From Bog-756 sp963769905 (GTDB lineage Bacteria > Actinomycetota > Acidimicrobiia > Acidimicrobiales > RAAP-2), in the NCBI GenBank assembly GCA_963769905.1, contig CAVYNG010000002.1, forward strand, positions 744,001 to 808,000: DNA of 64,000 nucleotides. The letters are read 5' to 3'. Under the pieces are notes generated by a model. That model had not been told where the DNA came from. It saw only the letters and a program-made list of their open reading frames with translations, and did not search any database. Positions within the stretch are counted from its first letter, which is position 1. Each line of letters begins with the position of its first letter. Both the position numbers and the translations under genes were made by a program. Positions 33,662 to 43,062 of this stretch are shown one piece after another.

Positions 33662-35257
33662 TCAGAGGATGTTGCGCAGGCGCGTTGCCCAGTAGGGCTT
33701 GCGCAGCTCGCGCTTCAACACCTTCCCCGAAGGATTACGGGGGAGGGTCTCGACGAAATCGATCGAAGTCGGGCACTTGTAGTGCGCCAGGCGGTCCCTC
33801 GTTGCCGAGATGATGTCGTCGGCGAGTGCCCGGCGGTCCTCGGGCGCACCGGGTGTCGCGACCACGATCGCCTTCACCGTTTCGCCCCACCGGTCGTCCG
33901 GCACCCCGATGACCGCGGCATCGGCCACTTCTGGATGGGCGAGGAGGGCGTTCTCGACCTCGGCCGGGTAGATGTTCTCCCCGCCCGACACGATCATGTC
34001 CTTGATCCGGTCGTGCAGGAAGAGGTACCCCTCCTCGTCGAGCCATCCGGCGTCGCCGGTGCGGAACCAGCCGTCAGCCGAGAGGACGGACCCGGTCTCG
34101 TCGGCCTTCTCCCAGTAGCCGAGCATGTTCTGCTCGGAGCGGGTCCATACCTCGCCGACCTCCCCCGTCGCCAGCTCCTGTCCGGTCGCCGCATCCACGA
34201 TGCGCAGCTCCACGTGGTCGAAGGGCCGGCCGGCGGAGCGGAGCAGGTGAGCGCGCGGACCATCGGGGTCGTGGTCGGCGGGCAGCAGCCGGGTGATCGC
34301 GCCGGTCGTCTCGGTGAGTCCGTAGACCTGCGCGAAGTCGCAGCCGAAGGCCGCCATCGACCGGACGAGCACGTCCTCGCTGATCGGCGACGCGCCGTAG
34401 AAGATGGTCCGCATCGAGCCGACGTCGGTGGTCGCAAGCTCGGGGGTGGCGAGCAACATCATCAGCACCGCCGGAACCACGAACGCCTCGGTGATCCGGT
34501 GCTGCTCGACCGCCCGCAAGAGGATCACAGGATCGATGTCCCGCACGATGATCGAGTGACCCCCGTGCGACATCCCGCTGACCGCCCATCCGGTTCCACC
34601 GATGTGGAAGAGCGGCATCGCGACCAGGGACACCGTGTCGGGCGCGATCTGGAACACCTGGTCCGCCGCGCCGAGGATCGTCGAGAAGTTGAGTCCCGAA
34701 AGCATGACGCCCTTCGGGAGTCCGGTCGTCCCGGACGTGTACAGCTGGGTCACCACGTCGTCCGGGCGCGGCTCGAAGCCGGGATCGTCCGCTTCGTCGC
34801 CGCCCGCACGCCGCCACTCGTCGAACTCCTGGAGGGGCACCCACGTGCGGACCGAATCGACGAGTGGCGCTATTTCCTTCGCCGCAGCCGCATAGTCCGC
34901 CCCGAAGAAGAGCACCGTGGCCTGCGCGTCCTCGACGACCGCGGCCATTTCGGTGGGCGCCAGACGCCAGTTGACCGCGACGCTCACCGCGCCGAGCAGT
35001 GCGCATCCGAAGAAGACCTCGAAGTACTCGATCCCGTTCCGGTCGAGGAACGCGACGCGGTCACCCGGTTCGACGCCTTCGGCGCTGAGCGCGCGGCTCA
35101 CCTGCTTCGCGCGCCCGTAGAGCTCGTCCCAGGTGAGGGTGACGTCGCCGGCGGTCAACATCGGCGCGCCGGGCGTGGTCATCGCCCAATGCCGGAGCAT
35201 CCCCGCCACCGTGCGGAGCTGCTTTGCGGCGCCGCCGACCTGCTCTTCCACCGTCAC
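33662..35257 (-). CDS. Acyl-CoA synthetase (AMP-forming)
   Basis: 531 residues of the ANL superfamily. The P-loop is 'LYTSGTTGLPKGVMLSG', followed by 'YGLTETTGAITRL', the hinge region 'WFRTGDAGWLDEEGYLFLHD' and the adenylation Lys in 'RNPSGKVLKRELR'. It activates a carboxylic acid, likely medium- or long-chain, to its CoA thioester. GTG 35257 is preceded by AGAGGGA. A likely -10 (TACAGT on the minus strand, 35313-35308) would give a leader of about 45 bases containing two copies of a 9-bp repeat. Confidence 0.92.
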   Translation of the reverse strand: MTVEEQVGGAAKQLRTVAGMLRHWAMTTPGAPMLTAGDVTLTWDELYGRAKQVSRALSAEGVEPGDRVAFLDRNGIEYFEVFFGCALLGAVSVAVNWRLAPTEMAAVVEDAQATVLFFGADYAAAAKEIAPLVDSVRTWVPLQEFDEWRRAGGDEADDPGFEPRPDDVVTQLYTSGTTGLPKGVMLSGLNFSTILGAADQVFQIAPDTVSLVAMPLFHIGGTGWAVSGMSHGGHSIIVRDIDPVILLRAVEQHRITEAFVVPAVLMMLLATPELATTDVGSMRTIFYGASPISEDVLVRSMAAFGCDFAQVYGLTETTGAITRLLPADHDPDGPRAHLLRSAGRPFDHVELRIVDAATGQELATGEVGEVWTRSEQNMLGYWEKADETGSVLSADGWFRTGDAGWLDEEGYLFLHDRIKDMIVSGGENIYPAEVENALLAHPEVADAAVIGVPDDRWGETVKAIVVATPGAPEDRRALADDIISATRDRLAHYKCPTSIDFVETLPRNPSGKVLKRELRKPYWATRLRNIL

Positions 35258-35281
35258 GGTCCCTCTCGCGTGGTTGTCCAG

Positions 35282-35299
35282 GTCCGGACCGTCCGGACC
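35282..35299. repeat. 9-bp tandem repeat (2 copies) in 5' leader
   Basis: GTCCGGACC twice in tandem. It is 25-42 bases upstream of the acyl-CoA synthetase start and each half is itself nearly palindromic. Confidence 0.7.
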
Positions 35300-35377
35300 T
35301 TGCCTGCACTGTAGGCCCACGCGGAGTCCGACCGATGGGTGGTGTCGGGAGGGGGAGGTGTTGGCGCGACCAGTGTC

Positions 35378-35391
35378 TAAGGTGGCTGCGA
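35378..35391 (+). promoter_or_regulatory. Start-proximal -10 before MBL hydrolase
   Basis: TAAGGT at 35378-35383, a 7-base gap, then ATG 35391. Confidence 0.45.
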
Positions 35392-36131
35392 TGGCCGACC
35401 GAACCGCCGACGCCGCGTCGAACGACCGTCTCTACTTCCGGCAGCTGCTGTCCGGCCGCGACTTCGCAGTCGGCGATCAGGTCGCCCAGCAGATGGTCAA
35501 CTTCGTCTACCTGATCGGTGACCGGTTGACGGGTGAGGCGCTCGTCGTCGATCCGGCGTACGGCGTCGACGATCTGCTCGCAATCCTGCGTGAGGACGGG
35601 CTGGAATGTGTCGGGGCGCTCGCCACCCACTTCCACCCCGACCACGTCGGCGGGACGATGATGGGCTGGGGGATCGAGGGGATCGTCCGTCTTGTCGAGC
35701 TCACCGGTGTGCCGGTGCACGTGCAGTCGGACGAGGCCCCCTGGGTCGAGCGCACGACCGGCGTCGGCGGCTCGGATCTCTCGACGCATCACAGCGGCGA
35801 CGTCGTGACCGTGGGGTCGGTGCCGATCTCCCTGCTCCACACCCCGGGACACACTCCCGGGAGCCAGTGCTTCCTCGTCGACGGGAAGCTGGTCGCCGGC
35901 GACACGCTGTTCCTCGACGGGTGCGGCCGGACCGATCTGCCCGGTGGTGACCCGGCCGCGCTCTACGAGTCGTTGACCACCCGCCTCGCCCGGGTGCCCG
36001 ACGACACGGTGCTCTATCCGGGCCATCTCTACTCGCCCGATCCTTCCGCGACCATGGGCTACACACGTGCGCACAACTACGTGTTCCGGCTCCGCACGGC
36101 GGAGCAATGGATGACCATGTTCGGCAACTGA
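35391..36131 (+). CDS. Metallo-beta-lactamase-fold hydrolase (glyoxalase II-like)
   Basis: 246 residues. The metal-binding H-x-H-x-D-H is in 'ALATHFHPDHVGGTM', with further ligands in 'LLHTPGHTPGSQCFLV', 'AGDTLFLDGCGRTD' and 'LYPGHLY'. The 'GCGRTDLPGGD' segment is typical of persulfide dioxygenase/glyoxalase II-like enzymes, which act on glutathione- or mycothiol-type thioesters or persulfides. ATG 35391 was chosen over GTG 35358 because of the family N-terminus and the promoter position. Confidence 0.88.
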   Translation: MADRTADAASNDRLYFRQLLSGRDFAVGDQVAQQMVNFVYLIGDRLTGEALVVDPAYGVDDLLAILREDGLECVGALATHFHPDHVGGTMMGWGIEGIVRLVELTGVPVHVQSDEAPWVERTTGVGGSDLSTHHSGDVVTVGSVPISLLHTPGHTPGSQCFLVDGKLVAGDTLFLDGCGRTDLPGGDPAALYESLTTRLARVPDDTVLYPGHLYSPDPSATMGYTRAHNYVFRLRTAEQWMTMFGN

Positions 36132-36158
36132 CCTCCCTGGTCCGTCGGCGGTTCCCTC

Positions 36159-36173
36159 TACGATGACCGCCGA
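36159..36173 (+). promoter_or_regulatory. Start-proximal -10 before ferredoxin reductase
   Basis: TACGAT at 36159-36164, 8 bases, then ATG 36173; no Shine-Dalgarno. Confidence 0.45.
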
Positions 36174-37405
36174 TGCCAGAGCCACTCCCCTCGGACGCCA
36201 CGGTCCTCGTCGTCGGCGCGTCGCTCGCCGGGCTCCGCGCGGCCGAGGAGATCCGCCACGAGGGACATTCCGGGCCGGTGATCATCGTCGGCGACGAGCG
36301 CCATGCCCCCTACGACCGCCCACCTCTCTCCAAACAGTTCCTCGCGGGACTCTGGGACGTGGAGCGGATCCACCACCACGCGCCCGACGCGCTCGACACG
36401 CTCGGGCTCGAGTTCCGCCTCGGCCATCGGGCGGCCTCGCTCGACACGTCCGCCCAGAGGGTGGCCTTCGAGGACGGGAGCGAGCTCGGCTACGACGGAC
36501 TGATCGTCGCGACCGGTGCCCGTGCCCGCCACCTACCAGGAACCGAGGGGGTGGCCGGGGTTTTCACCCTGCGCACGCTCGACGACTGCCTGGCCATCCG
36601 TGAGCGCCTCGCTGCAGCAGGAGAGGGCGGCCGAGTGGTGGTGATCGGCGCAGGGTTCATCGGGCTCGAAGTGGCCGCGACCTGTCACGGGCTTGGCGCG
36701 GCGATCACCGTGGCCGAGGCGCTCGAGACCCCGATGGCGAGGGTGCTCGGTGCGGAGATGGGCGCGGCCTGCGCGGAGCTCCATCGCCGAGAGGGTGTCG
36801 AGATCCGGACGGGCGTGGGTGTCGCCGAGGTCGCGACCGGCGTCGACGGGTCCGCGCCGCTGGTCGTACGACTCTCGGACGGCAGCGACCTCGCGGCCGA
36901 CCTCGTGGTGGTGGGGATCGGCATCGAGCCCGAGCTCGACTGGCTTCGCGACTCCGGCCTCACGCTCGACGACGGGGTGCTCTGTTCGGAGACGCTGCAC
37001 GCCGCCGACCGGATCGTCGCAGCCGGCGACGTCGCCCGGTGGTTCCACCGCTCCTCGGACCGAGCAGTCCGCGTCGAGCACTGGACCCACGCCGCCGAGA
37101 GCGGTGCGGCCGCGGCGCGCAATCTGCTGGCCGGCCCTGCCGCGGTGCCCTACGACCCGGTCCCCTTCTTCTGGTCGGACCAGTACAGGACCAAGATCCA
37201 GATGATCGGCCTGCCGGATCCCGCCGACGAGGTCGTCGTCGTGAGCGGCACCCTCGAGGAGGGCAAGCTGGTCGCCCTCTATCGCCGCGGCGACCGTCTC
37301 GCCGGAGCGCTCGCGTTCAGCCAACCGCGCCAGTTGATGGGCTACCGGCCCCTGCTCGCGGCCGGGGCCTCCTTCGAGGACGCGCTGGCGCTCTCCCGGC
37401 CCTGA
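36173..37405 (+). CDS. FAD-dependent ferredoxin reductase (rhodocoxin reductase-like)
   Basis: 410 residues. The FAD-binding 'VLVVGASLAGLRAAEEIR', the 'YDRPPLSKQFLAG' motif of oxygenase-coupled reductases, the NAD-binding 'RVVVIGAGFIGLEVAATCHG' and 'RIVAAGDVARWF' are all present. The C-terminal reductase domain contains 'FFWSDQYRTKIQMIG'. It passes electrons from NADH to a ferredoxin serving a P450 or dioxygenase. The P450/3Fe-4S pair at 61.5 kb could be a client, though distant. Its 3' end overlaps the convergent transglutaminase gene by 64 bases. Confidence 0.92.
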   Translation: MPEPLPSDATVLVVGASLAGLRAAEEIRHEGHSGPVIIVGDERHAPYDRPPLSKQFLAGLWDVERIHHHAPDALDTLGLEFRLGHRAASLDTSAQRVAFEDGSELGYDGLIVATGARARHLPGTEGVAGVFTLRTLDDCLAIRERLAAAGEGGRVVVIGAGFIGLEVAATCHGLGAAITVAEALETPMARVLGAEMGAACAELHRREGVEIRTGVGVAEVATGVDGSAPLVVRLSDGSDLAADLVVVGIGIEPELDWLRDSGLTLDDGVLCSETLHAADRIVAAGDVARWFHRSSDRAVRVEHWTHAAESGAAAARNLLAGPAAVPYDPVPFFWSDQYRTKIQMIGLPDPADEVVVVSGTLEEGKLVALYRRGDRLAGALAFSQPRQLMGYRPLLAAGASFEDALALSRP

Positions 37406-39516
37406 GCGGGCAGATTCCGGCCTCGGGTTCTCCGACCGGTCGTCCGGTAACGCCGTGAGAAGGCGAGCGCACCCAGGAGCTCCTCGGCGGTCGGCTCGAT
37501 GCCCCCGTAGGCGAAGCGCTCGACGAGAGTGGTGACCGACAAGAGCTCTCGAGCCGCGGTCGGATCGGCTCGCGCCAGCCGTGCGCCGTAGGAGGTCAGG
37601 GTCTCGCCGGCTCGGCGGGGCAGGCCCCGTTTCGCGCCGCCGCGTGCGAGGTCGCTCGCGACCCGATGGGCCCAGGTCGGAGGTCGGCGGCCCCGCCGGC
37701 GGACGAGCGTCCAGGCCGCGATCACGACGAGCACAAGGGCGCCGACGGGGATCCACGGCAGGCCGCCGAGCGACCTCGCCACCGCGTGCGCGATCACCGA
37801 TCCTGGCGTCGGATTGGCGAGCGGCACCACCGCGGTCGGATCGAAGTTCTGCCATCCGTACCCGGGGAACCAGACCTGGACCCATGCGTGGGCGTCCTTC
37901 GCCTCCACGTCGTAGAGGTCGGTGATCGGGTTGTAGGAGCCCGGGACGTACCCGACCGCCTCGCGAGCGGGGATCCCGAGCGTGCGCAGCATGACGACCG
38001 TGGCCGTCGAGATCTGCTCGCAGTATCCCTTCCGTGAGCCGAAGAGGAAGCTGGTCACCGCGTCGGAGCCGGTCGGCAGCGAGGGGATGTCGGTCGTGTA
38101 GTGCACGTGCGAACCCATCCACGACTCGATCGCCTCGACGACGTCGTAGGTCGGCGGCCCGGTCGTTGCGGACGTCGTCATCCCGGCGGTGATCTGGTGG
38201 GCGAGCGCGGCAACCTTCGGGTACGGGTGCGGCAGCTGCAGATCGTTCTGACGTTCCCTCCCGTTGAGCGCGGGCGCCAGCGCTTCTGGCGGACCCTGCC
38301 CGGGAAGCGTCGTCTGGCGGAGCTCGAGACCACTCGCCTGGGTGTCGTCGGAGATCACGGTGTAGATGGTCCCCGCGCCCATCGAGGTCGACGAGACGAT
38401 GGTCCCGTCCCCGGGCAGCAGGAGCGTGCGCGACTGGATGTAGACCCGCTCCGCCTGGTCGGCGTGGAAGACGAGGTTCGGTCCGGACTGCGCCAGGAAG
38501 AAGGTCTGGATGTCGGGAGGCCCACTGCCCTGCGCGCCCGCCTCGTCGGCTGTCGCCGGGATGGTGAAGGGCGAGCCCGGTGGCAGTTGGTTGACGCCCG
38601 GTCCCTTGGCGGGATCGCCCGACTGCAGCCAGCTCTGGCCGTTCCACTGGTCGTAGGTCTCGCCGAGCCAGAAGTTGGGCCGGCTCGCCCGCACCCGCAT
38701 GACGACTTGGTCGCCGAGGGTGGTCCTCGCCGCGGTGTCGAGCGACTTGGCGAAGCCGAGGAAGCCTCCCACGCCGGTACGGCCCTCCGGGCTGGCGGCA
38801 TGGGCGGGCAGCGACGAGGCGCCGTCGGTCAGGTTGCTCGGGCTGTCCACTTCCGACCCCGAGGACGACGACGGAAAGATCAAGGAGGCGGACACTCGTG
38901 GCGCGGGGAGGACCGAGACGAGGGCCGCGCCGAGAAGGAGGACCGCGACCCCCGAGACCGCGATCGCGCGCCACGGGATCCCCCTCACCTCCGCGATCGA
39001 CTGCCACATGGCGACGAGACCGAAGAGGCCACACGCCGCCCAGGCGATCACATAACCGGCGAGGGAGAGGTCGACCGACTGTGCGGCCGCCACCGCGACC
39101 AGGGCAGCCGAGCCAGCCAACGAGTACGCGACGTCCCTTCTCGCGGGCACGTCGAAGGCGTGGGTGCTGAGGACCCACGCGAAGAGCACCGCCAGGGGAC
39201 CCTCGACCGTCGAGATGTCGCCGGGCGTCGCGTCGCGGGTGACCGTCGCGATGAACCAGACGAAACCGCCGACTGCACAGGCTGCGAGGATCGGCTTGAC
39301 CGCCGGCCACGGGTCGGCCCGTCGCCGATAGCTGACCACGTTGCCGAGCACGGTTGCGCCGATCGTGAAGAGGCACATGGCGGCCGAGAGCTCCCCCTGG
39401 CTCCAGCACGCGGCCGCCGCGACGCAGACCGCGGCAGCCGACGCCACCCTGAAAGGGATGGAGTGCTCGGGCGGGCCCGGCCGGTTGGCCTGCACGACCC
39501 GTTGCCAGAGATTCAT
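37342..39516 (-). CDS. Membrane transglutaminase-like protein, TgpA family
   Basis: 724 residues. About six membrane helices in the first 200 residues (DUF3488-like), a periplasmic/outer region with a transglutaminase core, one more helix ('WIPVGALVLVVIAAWTLV'), then a cytoplasmic DUF4129-like tail. The Cys-His-Asp triad is seen in 'SRKGYCEQISTATVVMLRTL', 'KDAHAWVQVWFPG' and 'GWQNFDPTAVV'. It is last in the MoxR-DUF58-TgpA operon, joined by an ATGA overlap. Such proteins are thought to act in cell-envelope assembly. Confidence 0.92.
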   Translation of the reverse strand: MNLWQRVVQANRPGPPEHSIPFRVASAAAVCVAAAACWSQGELSAAMCLFTIGATVLGNVVSYRRRADPWPAVKPILAACAVGGFVWFIATVTRDATPGDISTVEGPLAVLFAWVLSTHAFDVPARRDVAYSLAGSAALVAVAAAQSVDLSLAGYVIAWAACGLFGLVAMWQSIAEVRGIPWRAIAVSGVAVLLLGAALVSVLPAPRVSASLIFPSSSSGSEVDSPSNLTDGASSLPAHAASPEGRTGVGGFLGFAKSLDTAARTTLGDQVVMRVRASRPNFWLGETYDQWNGQSWLQSGDPAKGPGVNQLPPGSPFTIPATADEAGAQGSGPPDIQTFFLAQSGPNLVFHADQAERVYIQSRTLLLPGDGTIVSSTSMGAGTIYTVISDDTQASGLELRQTTLPGQGPPEALAPALNGRERQNDLQLPHPYPKVAALAHQITAGMTTSATTGPPTYDVVEAIESWMGSHVHYTTDIPSLPTGSDAVTSFLFGSRKGYCEQISTATVVMLRTLGIPAREAVGYVPGSYNPITDLYDVEAKDAHAWVQVWFPGYGWQNFDPTAVVPLANPTPGSVIAHAVARSLGGLPWIPVGALVLVVIAAWTLVRRRGRRPPTWAHRVASDLARGGAKRGLPRRAGETLTSYGARLARADPTAARELLSVTTLVERFAYGGIEPTAEELLGALAFSRRYRTTGRRTRGRNLPAQGRESASASSKEAPAASRGR

Positions 39517-40502
39517 CGCCGGCCTCCCCCCGGGTGGTCGGCGCGACCGGCGTCGGGCGCGCCTCGGAGGGGTGGGGGGACGGCTCGCGCGAGGCGCCGG
39601 CCGAGGTCGACCCGGTCACGTACCCATCGCAGTACGTGACCGCTCGGCTCGTCTGTGCCGAGGAGGACCTCCCGTCCGGCCTCGAGCACCTCCGACACCT
39701 GGGCCATCGCCTCCTCCGCCTCGGCGTCGGCCCGGTCCGGTTCGCGGGAGAGGACGAGCTCGAGTGTCACCGGGTCGTCGCGTTGGCGCTCGCTCTCGCG
39801 GACCATGAGCGTGCCCGCATGCGAGGTCACCGGCCAGTGCACCAGCCGTCTCGGGTCGCCCGAGGCGTAGGGCCGCACGCCGCGTGGCTCGCCGGTCCCC
39901 GCCGGGAGCCGCTCGGGCGCACCTCCGGGGGGGTCGTCCCTCCCCACCTCGACCTGGCGCGCGCGTCCGGACCGCGGGGCCACGTGCAGCGGCCGGGGCA
40001 GGGCGACCTCGACCTCCCTCGCCCACCAGAGCAGACCGAGGGGCGCACAACTGGCGAGCTCGACGGCCACCGACTCGAGCACTCCTCGACGGGGTGGGAG
40101 GAGCTCCACCTCGGCAGTGCGCGGACCGCGCACCGGTCCTCCTGCGCGTGCGAGCGTTCCGGTGGGTCGAAGCGGCCGGATCCTCAAAGGGCGGTCGGTG
40201 ACCAAGGTGATCACGACCGGTCGTCCCGCCTGCCCGTCGGCGGGGCTCGCGGTGCACACCGCGGTGACACGGCGAGCAACGAAGGCAGGTGCGACCATCC
40301 CGACGAGGAGCACCGCGGCGAGCAACGCACCCACCGCCTGCACCCACCCCGAGCCACTCGAGTGGGCAACCCCCGCCCAGGCGGCCATCACGAGCAGGCT
40401 GCCGGCCACCGGCGCGAGCCAGGAGACCGGGTGGACACGTCGCCGGAGCCGACGGTCTGCCCGCCGCGCGCGCAAGGCCGGCCGCGGGCGCGGGGAACTC
40501 AC
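39513..40502 (-). CDS. DUF58 domain protein
   Basis: 329 residues. Two membrane helices near the N-terminus ('WLAPVAGSLLVMAAWAGVAH', 'AVGALLAAVLLVGMVAPAFV') precede a beta domain and the DUF58 core 'EPRGVRPYASGDPRRLVHWP' followed by 'RESERQRDDPVTLELVL'. DUF58 proteins resemble von Willebrand A domains and partner with MoxR ATPases. The GTG start overlaps the ATPase stop (GTGA), and its stop overlaps the transglutaminase start. Confidence 0.92.
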   Translation of the reverse strand: MSSPRPRPALRARRADRRLRRRVHPVSWLAPVAGSLLVMAAWAGVAHSSGSGWVQAVGALLAAVLLVGMVAPAFVARRVTAVCTASPADGQAGRPVVITLVTDRPLRIRPLRPTGTLARAGGPVRGPRTAEVELLPPRRGVLESVAVELASCAPLGLLWWAREVEVALPRPLHVAPRSGRARQVEVGRDDPPGGAPERLPAGTGEPRGVRPYASGDPRRLVHWPVTSHAGTLMVRESERQRDDPVTLELVLSREPDRADAEAEEAMAQVSEVLEAGREVLLGTDEPSGHVLRWVRDRVDLGRRLARAVPPPLRGAPDAGRADHPGGGRR

Positions 40503-41485
40503 GTCGTCGGGGCGGGCGCCTCGGCGACGATTCGGGCGACGAGGCCCGGTCCGTCTGCGTTCCCACCGTCGGCGATCAGTCGGTGGGAGAGGCAGGACGG
40601 CGCGACCTCCTGGACGTCCTGCGGCGTCACGTATGGCCGTCCACGGAGCACGGCGTGGGCCTGGGCGCTGCGGATGAGCGAGATCGCCGCACGCGGACTC
40701 GCCCCGAGGCGCACGGTGCCCGCCGTCCGCGTGGCGCGCACCAGCGAGACCGCGTACTCGGCGACCGGCGTAACCACCTGCACCGAGGCGGTGGCGTTGA
40801 TCGCCCGCTGCCATCGCGCGGGGTCCGACACCGGCGCGAGCACGTCGAGCGCGTAGCGACCGCCGTTGTGGAGGACGAGCCGCGTCTCGACCTCGGCGTC
40901 GGGGTACCCGATCGAGGTCGAGAGACCGAAGCGGTCGAGCTGGCTCTCGACGAGCGGGTAGGTGCCGAGCTGTCCGACCGGATTCTGGGTCCCCACCACC
41001 AGATGGGGCCGGGGCAACGGCCACGACTCCCCGTCGACGGAGACCTGCTGCTCCTCCATGGCCTCGAGCAGGGCAGACTGAGTCCGCGGCGGCGTGCGGT
41101 TCATCTCGTCGAGGAGGACCACATGACCGAAGACCGGTCCGGGCCGGAACTCCCACGCTCCCGATTCCGGCGAGAAGACGGTCACACCGGTGATGTCGGA
41201 GGGGAGCAGGTCCGGGTGGCCCTGCACGCGTGAGAGCTTGACCCCGAGGGCCGTCGCGAGCGCACGCGCGAGGACTGTCTTTCCGACGCCGGGGACGTCC
41301 TCGATGAGCAGATGATTCGCGGAGAGCGCCGCGACCACCGCAGTGGTGACCGCGTCGGGTGTGCCGAGGAGCACGGCGGAGAGCGCGGCGTGGAGACCGC
41401 TGGCCAGCTCGACCGCTTCGTCGACCGCCGAGGGCGAGTGCGACGGGACAGCCGCCGGCTCGGCCGCCTCGATGCCAGTGCTCAT
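40499..41485 (-). CDS. MoxR family AAA+ ATPase
   Basis: 328 residues. Walker A 'LIEDVPGVGKTVLARALA', Walker B 'HVVLLDEMNRTPPRTQSALLEAMEE', sensor 1 'VVGTQNPVGQLGTYPL', and the lid 'GASPRAAISLIRSAQAHA' are complete. It likely works as a metal- or cofactor-insertion/chaperone motor with the DUF58 protein. ATG 41485 was chosen; a GTG at 41554 would add 23 residues without family match. Confidence 0.93.
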   Translation of the reverse strand: MSTGIEAAEPAAVPSHSPSAVDEAVELASGLHAALSAVLLGTPDAVTTAVVAALSANHLLIEDVPGVGKTVLARALATALGVKLSRVQGHPDLLPSDITGVTVFSPESGAWEFRPGPVFGHVVLLDEMNRTPPRTQSALLEAMEEQQVSVDGESWPLPRPHLVVGTQNPVGQLGTYPLVESQLDRFGLSTSIGYPDAEVETRLVLHNGGRYALDVLAPVSDPARWQRAINATASVQVVTPVAEYAVSLVRATRTAGTVRLGASPRAAISLIRSAQAHAVLRGRPYVTPQDVQEVAPSCLSHRLIADGGNADGPGLVARIVAEAPAPTT

Positions 41486-41592
41486 GGGTACCCCCGCTTC
41501 CCCTGCCTCCGGCGGCCAAACCTGCCACGCCGCCGAGCGTGGCGATTCACCCACCCTATGCGTTCTTCCTCCTCGGGATCAACATCGGTCAC

Positions 41593-43062
41593 TCAGAAGT
41601 CGAGCGCCGAGAGTTCGGGCACCGTCCTCTCGGCACGACCGCGCGCCTCGAGCCAGCGGCTGCGCGCCGCCTCGCGCACAGTGTCGTCCGTGCTCGGCTC
41701 CACGACTTCGCGCGGCGTGTACGCGGCTGCGACGTCGTCCTCGTCGGACCAGGTGCCGACCGCCATCCCGGCCAGGAAGCCGGCGCCGAGCGTGGTCGCC
41801 TCGACCACCGGCGCGATCTCGATCGGCCGCCCACAGGCCTCCGCGAGCGCCCGGACGAAGACCGGGTTCGACGACATGCCGCCGTCGACCCGCAACGAGG
41901 GGACCGGCATGCCCGAGTCGGACTCGGCGGCGAGAAGGAGGTCCGCGCCCCGATGGGCCACACCTTCGAGGACCGAGCGCACGAGTTCGGGGCGTCCGCT
42001 GCCCCGCGTGAGGCCGAGCACGGTACCCCGTGCGCCGAAGTCCCAGACCGGCGTGCCGAGGCCGAGCAGCGCCGGGACGAACCAGACGTCGCCGGTGTCA
42101 TCGCATTGGGCAGCGACCTCGGCCGACTGCTCTGCGGAATCGAGGATCCCGAGGTCGTCGCGCAGCCACTCCACGCAGGTCCCCGCCGACAGCATGATGG
42201 CCTCGAGACCCCAGGTGGTGGTCGCGTCACGTCGCCACGCGATGATCGGGATGGTCCCCGCAGGGCCGCGTGTCGACCGGCCCGGCGAGGTGGAACCGAG
42301 GCACTGGTCGAGCATCCCTCCGCTGCCGAACGTCGCTTTGGCCTGCCCGGGCCGGGTACAGCCCTGACCGATGAGCGAGGACTGCTGGTCACCGGCGAGG
42401 CCGGCGATGACCGGAGCGCCCGCAAGAGCGGTCGCCGCACCGACGGATCCCGAGGAGTCGACCACCTTCGGCAGCAGCGCCTCGGGGATGCGGAGAGCCT
42501 CGAGCACCTTCGGGTTCCACCCCGAGCCGTCCGCGAGGTACATCCCGGTCACGCCCGCGTTCGACGCATCGATCACGTGGAGCTGCCCGTCCGAGAGCGT
42601 CCACGCGATCCAGGTGTCGACCGTGCCGAAGGCGAGGCGGCCCGCCTCGGCCCGCGACCGATCCGGATCGGCGATGTCGAGCAGGGCCGCGACCTTGGTC
42701 GCCGACGCGTTCGGCGGGACCCGGATGCCCTGTGCCTGCAGCGCGAGGCACGTACCGACGGTGCGGAGATCTTGCCAGCCGAGTCCCGGTCCGAGCGGGG
42801 TCCCGCTTTCGCGGTCCCAGAGGACGGTCGACGCGCGCTGGTTGGCGATCCCCACCGCGTCGACCTGCCCTGCGTCTGCGAGGGACCGCGCGGACACGTC
42901 GAGAGCCGCCGCCGCCATCGCGACCGGGTCGAACTCGACCAAGCCGGGGAAGGGAGTTTCGGGAAGGACCGGTAGGTGGTGGATGTGCTCGACGGTCGCG
43001 TCCGGGCGCACGACCGCGCCGCGCACCCCGGACGTGCCGACGTCGACGACGAGGACGCTCAC
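41593..43062 (-). CDS. FGGY-family carbohydrate kinase (glycerol kinase-like)
   Basis: 489 residues. The N-terminal 'VLVVDVGTSGVRGAVVRPD', the catalytic Asp in 'IAGLAGDQQSSLIGQGC' (as in glycerol kinase) and the ATP-site 'LRVDGGMSSNPVFVRALAEA' with 'TTLGAGFLAGMAVG' are present. The gene is last in the glpD operon, coupled by GTGA to the oxidase gene, which supports phosphorylation of glycerol or a related polyol. The first phosphate loop reads DVGTSG rather than the DQGTTS of E. coli GlpK, so the substrate may differ. Confidence 0.88.
   Translation of the reverse strand: MSVLVVDVGTSGVRGAVVRPDATVEHIHHLPVLPETPFPGLVEFDPVAMAAAALDVSARSLADAGQVDAVGIANQRASTVLWDRESGTPLGPGLGWQDLRTVGTCLALQAQGIRVPPNASATKVAALLDIADPDRSRAEAGRLAFGTVDTWIAWTLSDGQLHVIDASNAGVTGMYLADGSGWNPKVLEALRIPEALLPKVVDSSGSVGAATALAGAPVIAGLAGDQQSSLIGQGCTRPGQAKATFGSGGMLDQCLGSTSPGRSTRGPAGTIPIIAWRRDATTTWGLEAIMLSAGTCVEWLRDDLGILDSAEQSAEVAAQCDDTGDVWFVPALLGLGTPVWDFGARGTVLGLTRGSGRPELVRSVLEGVAHRGADLLLAAESDSGMPVPSLRVDGGMSSNPVFVRALAEACGRPIEIAPVVEATTLGAGFLAGMAVGTWSDEDDVAAAYTPREVVEPSTDDTVREAARSRWLEARGRAERTVPELSALDF

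Noticed and set aside
36533..39619. Very long open frame on the minus strand (over 1000 codons) across the reductase and transglutaminase genes
   Set aside because: It lies in another frame over two well-supported genes; composition is Arg/Gly/Pro-rich, as expected of GC-driven shadow frames.
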